From contig CABUBS010000090.1 of NCBI GenBank assembly GCA_902489855.1, forward strand, positions 1 through 8,338: a stretch of DNA of 8,338 bases, written 5' to 3'. Under the pieces are notes generated by a model. The model ran no database searches, was not told the DNA's origin, and worked only from the letters and a program-made list of their open reading frames with translations. Position 1 is the first letter of the stretch. Every line of letters starts with the position of its first letter. This stretch comes from an uncultured Collinsella sp. Lineage in GTDB: Bacteria > Actinomycetota > Coriobacteriia > Coriobacteriales > Coriobacteriaceae. Positions 1-5,852 of the stretch are shown here, piece after piece. A program made the position numbers and the translations under genes.

Positions 1-153
1 GGCGTTGGCCACGAGGTTCGCGGCGGCTCGCGCGGGCTCGGCCTCCACGCCGCCTCCGAGGCCGCGAGCGCCCACGGGGGCTCCGTCTCGCTCGCCAACA
101 GCCCCTCGGGCGGCGCGGTGGCCACCATCGCGGTCCCCCTGTGCGGGGCCTGA
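1..153 (+). CDS. Sensor histidine kinase, C-terminal end only (partial)
   Basis: Reading frame 1 is open from the window edge and gives 50 residues before TGA at 151-153. The fragment contains RGGSRGLGLHAAS, then AHGGSVSLANSPSGGA and ends in TIAVPL. This is the G2 glycine box and final beta strands of a HATPase_c (GHKL) domain, as found at the C-terminus of two-component sensor kinases that autophosphorylate a histidine and pass the phosphate to a response regulator. The sensor, HisKA and N-box parts lie outside the window, so neither the signal nor the partner can be inferred. No gene follows it on the same strand before guaA comes in convergently, so it is the last gene of its unit. Another GHKL protein is possible, but the kinase reading is the most natural. 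Confidence 0.82.
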   Translation, partial: GVGHEVRGGSRGLGLHAASEAASAHGGSVSLANSPSGGAVATIAVPLCGA

Positions 154-174
154 CGACTCACTTGGAATAAATCC

Positions 175-327
175 TTACTCCCGTTCCTCCGAATGCCGCC
201 CAATGCCTTGCCGTCTTGAAACACGGGGAGTAAATCGCGAAATCGCAGGTGAAAGGGAGTAAAACGGCAAAGAAAAAGCCTCCGTTCCAACGAGGGAACA
301 GAGGCTAGGAAATCGTTTTTACTCACC
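175..327. repeat. Four GAGTAA-type motif copies in both orientations
   Basis: The non-coding stretch between the kinase stop and guaA carries TTACTCCC at 175-182, GGGAGTAAA at 226-234, GGGAGTAAA at 255-263 and TTTTTACTCACC at 316-327. Two copies face right and two face left. Copies three and four bracket the terminator hairpin and form an outer inverted repeat (GGGAGTAAAACG against CGTTTTTACTCACC, with one mismatch and one extra base). I see no gene in 154-420. The function is unknown: it could be a small dispersed intergenic repeat, a protein-binding array, or an extension of the terminator structure. Confidence 0.5.
273..306 (-). terminator. Intrinsic terminator of guaA
   Basis: Read on the minus strand, AGCCTC, a T, and GTTCC pair with GGAAC, a G, and GAGGCT around the loop CTCGTT, giving a 12-bp stem that includes one G-U wobble. 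It is followed at once by TTTTTCTTT (the A-rich stretch 271-277 on the plus strand). This is a textbook rho-independent terminator for leftward transcription, about 115 bases past the guaA stop codon. On the plus strand the nearest T run (316-320) is nine bases from the stem, so termination of the kinase transcript here would be weaker. The intervening guaA 3' untranslated region (307-420) shows no gene I can support. Confidence 0.85.
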
Positions 328-420
328 GCCGTCGCTGGTGGCTTTGCCATGACTGTCGTACGAAACGAAACTCAGCGGCACAGTGCGGCACTCAAAAGTG
401 TAGGTCAGAACCCTATCAGC

Positions 421-2019
421 CTACTCCCACTCGATCGTCGCGGGAGGCTTGGACGTGATGTCGTAGCACACGCGGTTGGCGCCGGGGACCTCGGCCACGA
501 TGCGGCCGGAGATGCGGGCCAGAACATCGTAGGGCAGCTTGGCCCAGTCGGCGGTCATGGCGTCGCTGGACTCGACGGCGCGAAGGATAATCGGGCGCTG
601 ATAGGTGCGCTCGTCACCCATAACGCCGACAGACTTGATGTCGGGCAGGACGGCGAAGTACTGCCAGCAGCTGTGCTCGGAGTTGCGCTCGCCAGTCTGC
701 TCAAACAGACGCTGGTTGTAGGCGTCGAGCTCCTCGCGCACGATGGCGTCGGCGTTCTTGAGGATCTCGAGCTTCTCCTTGTCGACCGCGCCGATGATGC
801 GGATGGCAAGACCCGGGCCCGGGAAGGGCTGACGGAACACGATGTGACCCGGCAGGCCAAGCGCCAGACCAAGCGCGCGGACCTCGTCCTTAAAGAAGTG
901 GTCGAGCGGCTCGATGAGATCGAAGTGCACGCCCTCGGGGAACGGGATCAGGTTGTGGTGGCTCTTGATGGTGGCCGTCTTGCCGCCCGTCTTGCGCGCA
1001 CCGGACTCGATGATGTCGGGGTAAATGGTGCCCTGGGCCAGGTACTTGACCGGCTTGCCATCGGTCTCGAGCTGCTGGGCCACGGCGAAGAACTCTTTCC
1101 AGAACTGTGTGCCGATGATGCGGCGCTTCTCCTCGGGCTCGGTCACGCCGGCCAGAAGCTCGGCATAGCGGTCCTCGGCGTGGACGTGGATAAAGTCGAC
1201 GTCAAACTGCTTGGTGAAGACCTCCTCCACCTGCTCGGGCTCGCCCTTGCGAAGCAGACCGTGGTTGATGAACACGCAGGTCATCTGCTTGCCCACGGCG
1301 CGGGCGCCCAGCGCAGCCACGACGGAGGAGTCAACGCCGCCGGACAGAGCCAGAATCACGCGGTCGTCACCGACCTTCTCGCGGAACTCGGCCGTCATGG
1401 TCTCGACCAGGTCGTCCATGCTCCAGTTGGGCTCCAGGCCACAGATCTCAAACAGGAAGTTGCTCAGCAGCTGCTGACCGTACTCGGAGTGCTTGACCTC
1501 GGGGTGGAACTGCGTGGTGAAAATCTTGCGCTCGACGCACTCCATGGCGGCAACCGGGCACACGTCGGTGCTGGCGGTAACGGTAAAGCCCTCGGGCACC
1601 TCGGACACGGCGTCGCGGTGGCTCATCCACACGGTCTGCTCCATGGGCGTGGAGTTAAAGAGCTTGGCGCCGGCCGTGCGCGTGATGGTGGCGCGGCCGT
1701 ACTCGCCCACCTCGGAGTGGCCGACCTTGCCGCCGAGCGTCACGGCCGTGATCTGATGGCCGTAGCAAAAGCCCAGGACGGGAAGGCCCAGGTCAAAGAT
1801 GGCAGGATCGATGGACGGAGCGTCCTCGGCGTACACGGAAGCCGGACCGCCGGAAAGGATGAGCGCAGAGGCGTTCATCTCGCGAATCTCGTCGGCCGAG
1901 ATGTCGCAGGGGACAATCTCGGAATACACGTTGAGGTCGCGGACGCGACGGGCAATGAGCTGACCGTACTGCGCACCAAAGTCGAGTACGAGGACCTTTG
2001 CGGAAGCCTTTTGATCCAT
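421..2019 (-). CDS. guaA: GMP synthase (glutamine-hydrolysing)
   Basis: The encoded enzyme converts XMP, ATP and glutamine to GMP in the cytoplasm, the last step of de novo guanine nucleotide synthesis. The 532-residue product has the usual length and the full domain order. The N-terminal class I glutamine amidotransferase has the nucleophile Cys85 in GFCYGHQ and His172/Glu174 in FHPEV. The ATP pyrophosphatase domain has the P-loop SGGVDSS at 226-232. The C-terminal dimerisation domain ends in the family-typical TIEWE. I chose the start at 2019 (MDQKASAKVLVLDFG) because GAGGGGG lies four bases upstream and the homologous region begins here; an in-frame ATG 12 codons earlier lacks such a site. 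It is transcribed alone, diverges from ansA, and has a clear terminator at 273-306. I see no guanine riboswitch in its leader. Confidence 0.97.
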   Translation of the reverse strand: MDQKASAKVLVLDFGAQYGQLIARRVRDLNVYSEIVPCDISADEIREMNASALILSGGPASVYAEDAPSIDPAIFDLGLPVLGFCYGHQITAVTLGGKVGHSEVGEYGRATITRTAGAKLFNSTPMEQTVWMSHRDAVSEVPEGFTVTASTDVCPVAAMECVERKIFTTQFHPEVKHSEYGQQLLSNFLFEICGLEPNWSMDDLVETMTAEFREKVGDDRVILALSGGVDSSVVAALGARAVGKQMTCVFINHGLLRKGEPEQVEEVFTKQFDVDFIHVHAEDRYAELLAGVTEPEEKRRIIGTQFWKEFFAVAQQLETDGKPVKYLAQGTIYPDIIESGARKTGGKTATIKSHHNLIPFPEGVHFDLIEPLDHFFKDEVRALGLALGLPGHIVFRQPFPGPGLAIRIIGAVDKEKLEILKNADAIVREELDAYNQRLFEQTGERNSEHSCWQYFAVLPDIKSVGVMGDERTYQRPIILRAVESSDAMTADWAKLPYDVLARISGRIVAEVPGANRVCYDITSKPPATIEWE

Positions 2020-2083
2020 GGTTCCCCCTCTTGTTGGCGGGGAGCCGGTGCCCACCCGCGTGAATGAACGAAATAGCTTTCAT

Positions 2084-2098
2084 AGTGTACACGTTATA
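2084..2098 (-). promoter_or_regulatory. Possible guaA promoter -10 region with GTGTACAC palindrome
   Basis: On the minus strand TATAAC (plus positions 2093-2098) and TACACT (2084-2089) are both plausible -10 hexamers, 65 to 79 bases upstream of the guaA start. GTGTACAC at 2085-2092 is a perfect 8-bp palindrome. The best -35 match at normal spacing is poor, so the exact promoter is uncertain. The assignment rests mainly on position, because guaA is the first gene of its unit. Confidence 0.3.
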
Positions 2099-2180
2099 TG
2101 GGGTTTCTCGTCCCTCACAGCCGTCAGCGCACGGCAAACGCACGACCTGGGCCCTATTTGACGACAATTGAAGTGTTACC

Positions 2181-2207
2181 AAACGTTACAGATGATGTAA
2201 TACGTTT
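2181..2207. promoter_or_regulatory. Imperfect palindrome upstream of ansA, candidate operator
   Basis: AAACGTTACA (2181-2190) is mirrored by TGTAATACGTTT (2196-2207) across a five-base spacer. The right arm matches the reverse complement of the left except for an inserted TA. A third related half, GTTACC, sits at 2175-2180. The right arm runs into the putative ansA -35 box, so a protein bound here would be placed to affect ansA and possibly guaA. No regulator is identified. Confidence 0.35.
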
Positions 2208-2233
2208 GAACATTGGACGCCCTGTGCCACAAT
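2206..2233 (+). promoter_or_regulatory. Putative ansA promoter
   Basis: TTGAAC (2206-2211, four of six consensus bases) and CACAAT (2228-2233, four of six) are separated by 16 bases. This places the transcription start near 2240, about 45 bases before the ansA ATG. The location and spacing are right for a sigma-70 type promoter but the boxes are not strong. Confidence 0.45.
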
Positions 2234-2284
2234 ACTGCCGAACGACTCCGCCTCTGCGGCGGCAAATACGATAGGAATACCAGC

Positions 2285-3298
2285 ATGAAGCGCATCCTTC
2301 TCATCGCCACGGGCGGCACCATCGCATCGACCGAGGACGGCAACGGCCTCTCCCCCGCCCTGACCGGTGAGGAGCTCGCCCAGAGCGTCCCCGAGATCTC
2401 AGGCCTCTGCGAGCTCGACGTCGTGCAGCCCATGAACATCGACAGCACCAATATGCGTCCCAGTGACTGGATGCGTATCCGCGACGTCATCGTCGAAGGC
2501 TATGCCGACCACGACGGCTTTGTGGTCCTGCACGGCACCGACACCATGAGCTACACCGCGGCGGCGCTTTCCTACCTGATCCAGGACAGCCCCAAGCCCA
2601 TCGTGCTCACCGGCTCGCAAAAGCCAATGGGCAACCCCTTTACTGACGCCAAACTCAACCTGTACCAGAGCCTGCTCTATGCGCTCGACGAGCATTCGCA
2701 CGACGTCTCGATTGTCTTTGGCGGCGTAGCCATTGCCGGCACGCGCGCCCGCAAGCAGCGCACCATGAGCTTTAACGCGTTCATTAGCGTCAACTATCCG
2801 CCCATCGCCTATATCCGCAACGACCGCATCGTGCGCAACGGGCTTCACGGCACGCATCAGGGCGAAAACCCGGTGCGTTTCTACGACAGTATCGACCCGC
2901 GCGTATTTGTCCTTAAGCTGACGCCCGGAGTGAACCCGGGTATCCTGGACGCCCTAGCCGATAGCTACGATGCTGTAATTCTTGAGACCTTTGGCATTGG
3001 CGGTATTCCCGAGTTTGGCGAGTCGGGCGAGTCGTTCCAGGAGGCGATTTTCCGCTGGGTCGATTCGGGCCGCACCGTCGTTATGACCACGCAGGTCCCC
3101 GAAGAGGGCCTTGACCTGGGTGTTTATGAGGTCGGTCGTGCCTACGCCGATCATCCGGGTATTTTGCGCGGCGACGACATGACCACCGAGACGCTCGTAG
3201 CCAAGACCATGTGGGCACTCGGCCAGTCACGCGATGCCACCGAAATCCAGAGCCTGTTCTACAGCCAAGTCAACCACGACCGCGTCCCGATGGCGTAA
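2285..3298 (+). CDS. ansA: L-asparaginase, type I (cytoplasmic)
   Basis: The enzyme hydrolyses L-asparagine to aspartate and ammonia. The 337-residue product begins MKRILLIATGGTIAS, with the first catalytic threonine at Thr12. The second triad motif HGTDTM (83-88) supplies Thr85 and Asp86, and GTRARKQRTMSFNAF supplies the likely catalytic Lys157, matching the GNRTTKAH region of E. coli AnsA. There is no signal peptide, and the length fits the cytoplasmic type I form rather than the secreted type II. The ATG at 2285 is preceded by AGGAA seven bases upstream and starts exactly at the conserved first strand; an in-frame ATG 24 codons earlier is not supported by homology and lies before the predicted transcription start. 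It is a single-gene unit diverging from guaA. Both genes bear on amide nitrogen use, but I see no evidence that they are co-regulated. Confidence 0.94.
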   Translation: MKRILLIATGGTIASTEDGNGLSPALTGEELAQSVPEISGLCELDVVQPMNIDSTNMRPSDWMRIRDVIVEGYADHDGFVVLHGTDTMSYTAAALSYLIQDSPKPIVLTGSQKPMGNPFTDAKLNLYQSLLYALDEHSHDVSIVFGGVAIAGTRARKQRTMSFNAFISVNYPPIAYIRNDRIVRNGLHGTHQGENPVRFYDSIDPRVFVLKLTPGVNPGILDALADSYDAVILETFGIGGIPEFGESGESFQEAIFRWVDSGRTVVMTTQVPEEGLDLGVYEVGRAYADHPGILRGDDMTTETLVAKTMWALGQSRDATEIQSLFYSQVNHDRVPMA

Positions 3299-3302
3299 TC
3301 CC

Positions 3303-3330
3303 TAAGGCAGCTCCACTTATCGCAGCCTTA
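3303..3330 (+). terminator. Weak stem-loop just after ansA
   Basis: TAAGGC (3303-3308) pairs with GCCTTA (3325-3330). After an A-A mismatch, GC (3310-3311) pairs with GC (3322-3323) around a ten-base loop. It begins four bases after the ansA stop, where a terminator is expected, but no T run follows, so it may be only a weak or assisted terminator or an mRNA 3' end stabiliser. Confidence 0.35.
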
Positions 3331-3340
3331 AACGACAGGT

Positions 3341-3584
3341 GGTCCCCCTCGGGCCGTGCAAAAATCGGAGTATTCTGCAATTTCTCCTCCGGAGGCATAG
3401 AATCGGCCGATTGTTAGACGTACTTTTAGGACAAAGGGGCCGTCTAGTAAATATTTATTCCTCATTTTTATTTAGCGTGTGGATTATCTACTGTCAAAAA
3501 GGCAAAGCCAGCCGCTCGAGCTACCATCTACGGCCGAACTAGTGCTGAATACTCGCGATTTTGCACATCGCAACCAGGGGGACC
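3341..3584. repeat. Pair of diverged inverted repeat arms with AT-rich core (MITE-like)
   Basis: The left arm (3341-3379) and the reverse complement of the right arm (3543-3584) share, in order, GGTCCCCCT, GTGCAAAA, GAGTATTC and GCA. GTGCAAAA and GAGTATTC are separated by exactly four bases in both arms. The left blocks are at 3341-3349, 3356-3363 and 3368-3375; the right ones are at 3576-3584, 3559-3566 and 3547-3554. The roughly 160-base core is AT-rich and holds two perfect palindromes, CCTCCGGAGG (3386-3395) and AATCGGCCGATT (3401-3412), plus TAGACG/CGTCTA arms (3415-3420, 3441-3446). I see no transposase, no convincing gene and no clear target-site duplication in the 321 bases between ansA and the XRE gene. 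It may be a non-autonomous mobile element or two facing copies of a genome-wide intergenic repeat. I have an unverified impression of having met similar sequence in Collinsella. Confidence 0.55.
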
Positions 3585-3619
3585 CGCCCAAAGAGCGTCA
3601 AATACAGCGGGGGAACGCC

Positions 3620-3838
3620 CTATCCGATACCCTCGAGAAGCTCTGACACCGTCATGCCGAGTGCGGGCGCGATCTTAAATAGAACCTTGAGCGTGAAATT
3701 TGCCGTCCCATCTTCGATTCGGTCGAGGTAGGGTCGGCTGATTCCTGTCGCCACACAAAAATCAACCTTGGAGATACCAAGGTCCCTGCGTGTCTCTTCG
3801 ACCCGCCTGCCAAGAATCTGTTTCGCACGTTCGTCCAT
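3620..3838 (-). CDS. Small XRE-family (Cro/CI-type) transcriptional regulator
   Basis: The 72-residue protein is essentially one helix-turn-helix domain. The HTH spans about residues 22-44: helix two around SKVDFCVATG, the turn at GIS, and the recognition helix RPYLDRIEDG. The tail LKVLFKIAPALGMTVSELLEG is the usual last helices of HTH_3/XRE domains (Pfam family from memory, not searched). No sensor or enzymatic domain is attached, so it is a plain DNA-binding repressor or an antitoxin-like regulator. The ATG at 3838 is the only usable start, because no in-frame ATG, GTG or TTG lies upstream before a stop; the Shine-Dalgarno is weak. A perfect palindrome 30 bases upstream, shared with the divergent gene at 3915, suggests autoregulation and control of that neighbour. 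No toxin gene lies in the same operon, which argues against a simple type II toxin-antitoxin pair. Confidence 0.85.
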   Translation of the reverse strand: MDERAKQILGRRVEETRRDLGISKVDFCVATGISRPYLDRIEDGTANFTLKVLFKIAPALGMTVSELLEGIG

Positions 3839-3867
3839 GCAGCCGAGTTTGAAATGGAGCCGAACAT

Positions 3868-3891
3868 AAACGTAAACTATAGTTTACGTTT
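3868..3891. promoter_or_regulatory. Perfect 24-bp palindrome, candidate XRE operator with shared -10
   Basis: The half-site AAACGTAAACTA (3868-3879) is followed directly by its exact reverse complement, so all 24 bases are dyad-symmetric with no spacer. It sits between the divergent XRE gene (ATG at 3838) and the 129-residue gene (ATG at 3915). The centre contains TATAGT on both strands (plus 3878-3883; minus 3876-3881), a five-of-six -10 box in each direction. For the rightward promoter the -35 would be TGGAGC (3855-3860) at 17-bp spacing, with a start near 3890. A repressor dimer bound here would cover both -10 elements at once. Confidence 0.75.
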
Positions 3892-3914
3892 TGCCGAATA
3901 CACAGGAGTTTTCT

Positions 3915-4304
3915 ATGTCGGGTTCTTCGGTCCGCATGTACCGAGCCACGCTTCGCACAAACAGCGCACCGCCCAAGCTCGTCGTCGTTGAAGCAGAATG
4001 CCTTTCGCCCGATGAGCGCACAGCATTTGCATTGCTATCAAGTCGCGTCGTCGCCGTTCTGGTCCCTTGCCCGGCGCAAGGTGAACTTGCCATTCAATGC
4101 CAAGCGCACAGCTGCTCGCTCAATCAGGCTGCCGTAATCGCAACCAGTCAGCGCGGCCTGCCGCTCCTTTTAGAAGCCGGTATCGCACTCGCCCTTCGCG
4201 GCACCGGATACGAAAACGAAGCCGCCGCCGACATGGTCTTTAAACCACGATCGAGCGGCGGCCTCGCAGCAGCCATTGAATATGTGTGTAGGCTCGTTGC
4301 CTAA
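3915..4304 (+). CDS. Hypothetical protein, 129 aa, C-terminal half resembling a HAD-type fold without its catalytic residues
   Basis: I do not recognise this protein as a named family. The start at 3915 is supported by AGGAG six bases upstream; a TTG eight codons earlier would begin inside the palindrome. There is no signal peptide or clear membrane helix. Predicted strand-helix alternation is visible: KLVVVEAE (21-28), SRVVAVLVPC (43-52), AAVIATS (72-78), EAGIALAL (87-94). The segment AAVIATSQRGLPLLLEAGIA, then GTGYENEAAADMVF and LAAAIEYV, resembles the region after the GDxxND loop of HAD phosphatases and P-type ATPase P-domains, where GIAMG, GTDVAKEAADMVL and AAIEEG occur. Here the acidic GD..ND loop reads TSQRGLP, and no DxDGT or DKTGT motif exists, so catalysis is not expected. 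It could be a HAD-derived pseudoenzyme or regulatory protein, or the similarity may be chance. It faces the XRE gene across a shared operator and is probably controlled by it. Confidence 0.7.
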   Translation: MSGSSVRMYRATLRTNSAPPKLVVVEAECLSPDERTAFALLSSRVVAVLVPCPAQGELAIQCQAHSCSLNQAAVIATSQRGLPLLLEAGIALALRGTGYENEAAADMVFKPRSSGGLAAAIEYVCRLVA

Positions 4305-4313
4305 AAGAACAAG

Positions 4314-4697
4314 CTAGAAACCAAGGCCAAAGCCCGTTCCGGTAATCGCCGAGTACATAAAGTAAACGTTGATCACGTTGAGGAACACACCCGTGATGCA
4401 ACCGTTGCGCAGGTAGCGCTCGCACACGATGCGCGCCATGGCGGCGGAGTCATCATTGTTTTTAGCCTGGCGTCCTGCCGTAAAGTACGTCGCCACGCTC
4501 AGCAGCAGGTTGAGCACCGGCAGTGCCAGCAACTCGTAGCTCTTGCCCCAGCGCGTCGCCTCGCCGGCGGCATTAAACTTTGTTGCCACCTCGGGACCAA
4601 TGTTGGGGATAACACACGCTGCGACCACCAGCGGAATCACCGCAAGCACGAGCAGCGCAATACCCATATAGCCGGCTTTTTTGCCATATTTAAACAT
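4314..4697 (-). CDS. DUF1648-type small membrane protein
   Basis: The 127-residue product has three predicted transmembrane segments (about residues 11-30, 55-73 and 98-117) and few charges elsewhere except the 75-97 loop. After the first segment it carries IPNIGPEVATKFNAAGEATRWGKS (rough positions 30-52), which matches the DUF1648 pattern of an LP..IP.H.... G....W..K type motif. The same motif occurs near the N-terminus of SdpI-family immunity proteins, but the SdpI C-terminal part is not present, and I would not assign an immunity function. The ATG at 4697 has TAAGGA (4706-4711) eight bases upstream. That site overlaps the ychF stop codon, so the gene is the downstream partner of ychF and probably translationally coupled to it. 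It converges with the 129-residue gene, leaving only nine bases between stops. Confidence 0.83.
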   Translation of the reverse strand: MFKYGKKAGYMGIALLVLAVIPLVVAACVIPNIGPEVATKFNAAGEATRWGKSYELLALPVLNLLLSVATYFTAGRQAKNNDDSAAMARIVCERYLRNGCITGVFLNVINVYFMYSAITGTGFGLGF

Positions 4698-4708
4698 GTG
4701 CGTCGTCC

Positions 4709-5785
4709 TTACACGTTAAAGCGGAAGTGCACAACGTCGCCATCGGCCATGACATAGTCCTTGCCCTCAATACGCAGCTTGCCGGCGGCCTTGGCGCCCT
4801 GCTCGCCGCCGAGCTCGATGTAGTCGTCATAGCCAATGACCTCGGCCTTAATAAAGCCGCGCTCAAAGTCGGTGTGGATGACGCCGGCAGCCTGCGGGGC
4901 GGTCGCACCCTGACGCACCGTCCAGGCCTTGACCTCCATCTCGCCGGCCGTAAAGAACGACTGCAGACCGAGCAGCTTATAGGCCGCCTGCGCGAGCACG
5001 TCCAGGCCGGGCTGCTCCAAGCCCAGGCCCTCCAGGTAGTCGGCGGCGTCCTCGGGATCGAGCTCGGAAAGCTCAGCCTCGATTTTGGCGCAGATGGGCA
5101 GCGGCTTAACACCATCGATGGGCGCCAGATCGTCGTTGAGCATATCCTCGTCCACGTTGGCCACATACAGGATGGGCTTCATAGTGAGCAGGAACAGGCC
5201 CTTGGCAGCGGCGCGCTCCTCGTCGGTCATCTCCATAGACGCAGCGCGCTTGCCCTCGTTGAGCCAGGCAAGCAGGCGCTTGGCGACCTCGAACTTGGGC
5301 ATGAGCTCCTTGTCGCGCTTGGCCTCCTTCTCGAGCTTGGGCAGCTGCTTCTCAAGCGTGCCCATGTCGGCCAGGATGAGCTCGGTCATGATAGTGTCGG
5401 CATCGCCGGCGGGATCGACGAACTCGCCCGTGCGGCCCACCTCGCGCATAACGTTGGGGTCCTTAAAGTAGCGCACGACCTCGCAGATGGCGTCGGTCTC
5501 GCGAATGTTGGCCAGGAACTGGTTACCCAGACCCTCGCCCTCGTTGGCGCCCTTCACCAGACCTGCGATGTCGACGAACTCGACCGTCGCCGGCACGATG
5601 CGACCCGGGTTAACGATGTCGGCGAGCTTTTGCAAGCGGCTATCGGGCACGTCGACGATACCCACGTTGGGGTCAATCGTGGCGAACGGGTAATTGGCGG
5701 CAAGGCCGGTCTTTTTGGTAAGCGCGGTGAACAGCGTCGACTTGCCTACGTTGGGCAGGCCCACGATACCGATGGAAAGGGACAC
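4709..5785 (-). CDS. ychF: Redox-regulated ATPase/GTPase YchF (OLA1 family)
   Basis: YchF is a universally conserved P-loop NTPase of the Obg branch that associates with ribosomes and in many species prefers ATP. The 358-residue product has G1 GLPNVGKST at 9-17, G3 DIAGL at 72-76, and G4 NVDE at 210-213, the NxxE form linked to relaxed guanine specificity. A coiled helical insert follows G3 (about 130-190), and a C-terminal TGS domain (about 275-358) includes FFTAGEMEVKAWTV and ends in VVHFRFNV. I placed the start at the GTG at 5785, which gives the family-typical N-terminus and has AAAAGGAG five bases upstream; an extension to 5872 adds 29 residues without homology and would start inside the upstream hairpin region. 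It is followed by the DUF1648 gene with 11 bases between them and is probably driven by the promoter at 5823-5852. Confidence 0.95.
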   Translation of the reverse strand: MSLSIGIVGLPNVGKSTLFTALTKKTGLAANYPFATIDPNVGIVDVPDSRLQKLADIVNPGRIVPATVEFVDIAGLVKGANEGEGLGNQFLANIRETDAICEVVRYFKDPNVMREVGRTGEFVDPAGDADTIMTELILADMGTLEKQLPKLEKEAKRDKELMPKFEVAKRLLAWLNEGKRAASMEMTDEERAAAKGLFLLTMKPILYVANVDEDMLNDDLAPIDGVKPLPICAKIEAELSELDPEDAADYLEGLGLEQPGLDVLAQAAYKLLGLQSFFTAGEMEVKAWTVRQGATAPQAAGVIHTDFERGFIKAEVIGYDDYIELGGEQGAKAAGKLRIEGKDYVMADGDVVHFRFNV

Positions 5786-5822
5786 GACAGCTCCTTTTGG
5801 TACAAGCATTTCAAACTGCATA

Positions 5823-5852
5823 AGTATAGCGCCGCCGCAGCATCTGGGCGAA
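5823..5852 (-). promoter_or_regulatory. Putative ychF promoter
   Basis: On the minus strand TATACT (plus 5823-5828) matches five of six -10 bases and TTCGCC (5847-5852) is a weak -35 at 18-bp spacing. Transcription would start near 5816, about 30 bases before the GTG start of ychF. The downstream Shine-Dalgarno AAAAGGAG fits a short leader. Confidence 0.5.

Noticed and set aside
1..350. Minus-strand frame from ATG at 350 (MAKPPATAVSKNDF) open to the window edge
   Set aside because: It runs through the guaA terminator hairpin and then antisense to the kinase fragment. There is no Shine-Dalgarno and no recognisable protein pattern.
349..2067. 572-codon open frame on the plus strand opposite guaA
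   Set aside because: It mirrors guaA, is low-complexity (Leu, Gly, Ala, Asp, His, Val) and has no domain pattern. Long antisense frames are expected opposite GC-rich genes. The same applies to the long plus-strand frames opposite ychF (4727-5878), the iron-sulfur gene (6071-7255) and gldA (7107-8198).
2094..2122. TATATGGGGTTTCTCGTCCC as a possible purine riboswitch core upstream of ansA
   Set aside because: It resembles the ATATGG...GTTTCTACC part of the guanine riboswitch only superficially. It lacks the required spacing and the closing GACTA-type strand, and lies on the strand opposite to guaA.
3339..3542. 67-codon frame in the ansA-XRE gap (MVPLGPCKNRS...)
   Set aside because: It starts inside the left repeat arm, has no ribosome site, and its composition looks like translated non-coding DNA.
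3620..4304. XRE gene plus 129-residue gene as a type II toxin-antitoxin system
   Set aside because: The two genes are divergent rather than in an operon, and the 129-residue protein shows no RelE, HigB, HipA or other toxin motif. An operator shared by a repressor and its target fits better.
4314..4697. DUF1648 protein as an SdpI-type immunity protein
   Set aside because: Only the short N-terminal DUF1648 motif is shared. The SdpI C-terminal part and any nearby toxin genes are missing.
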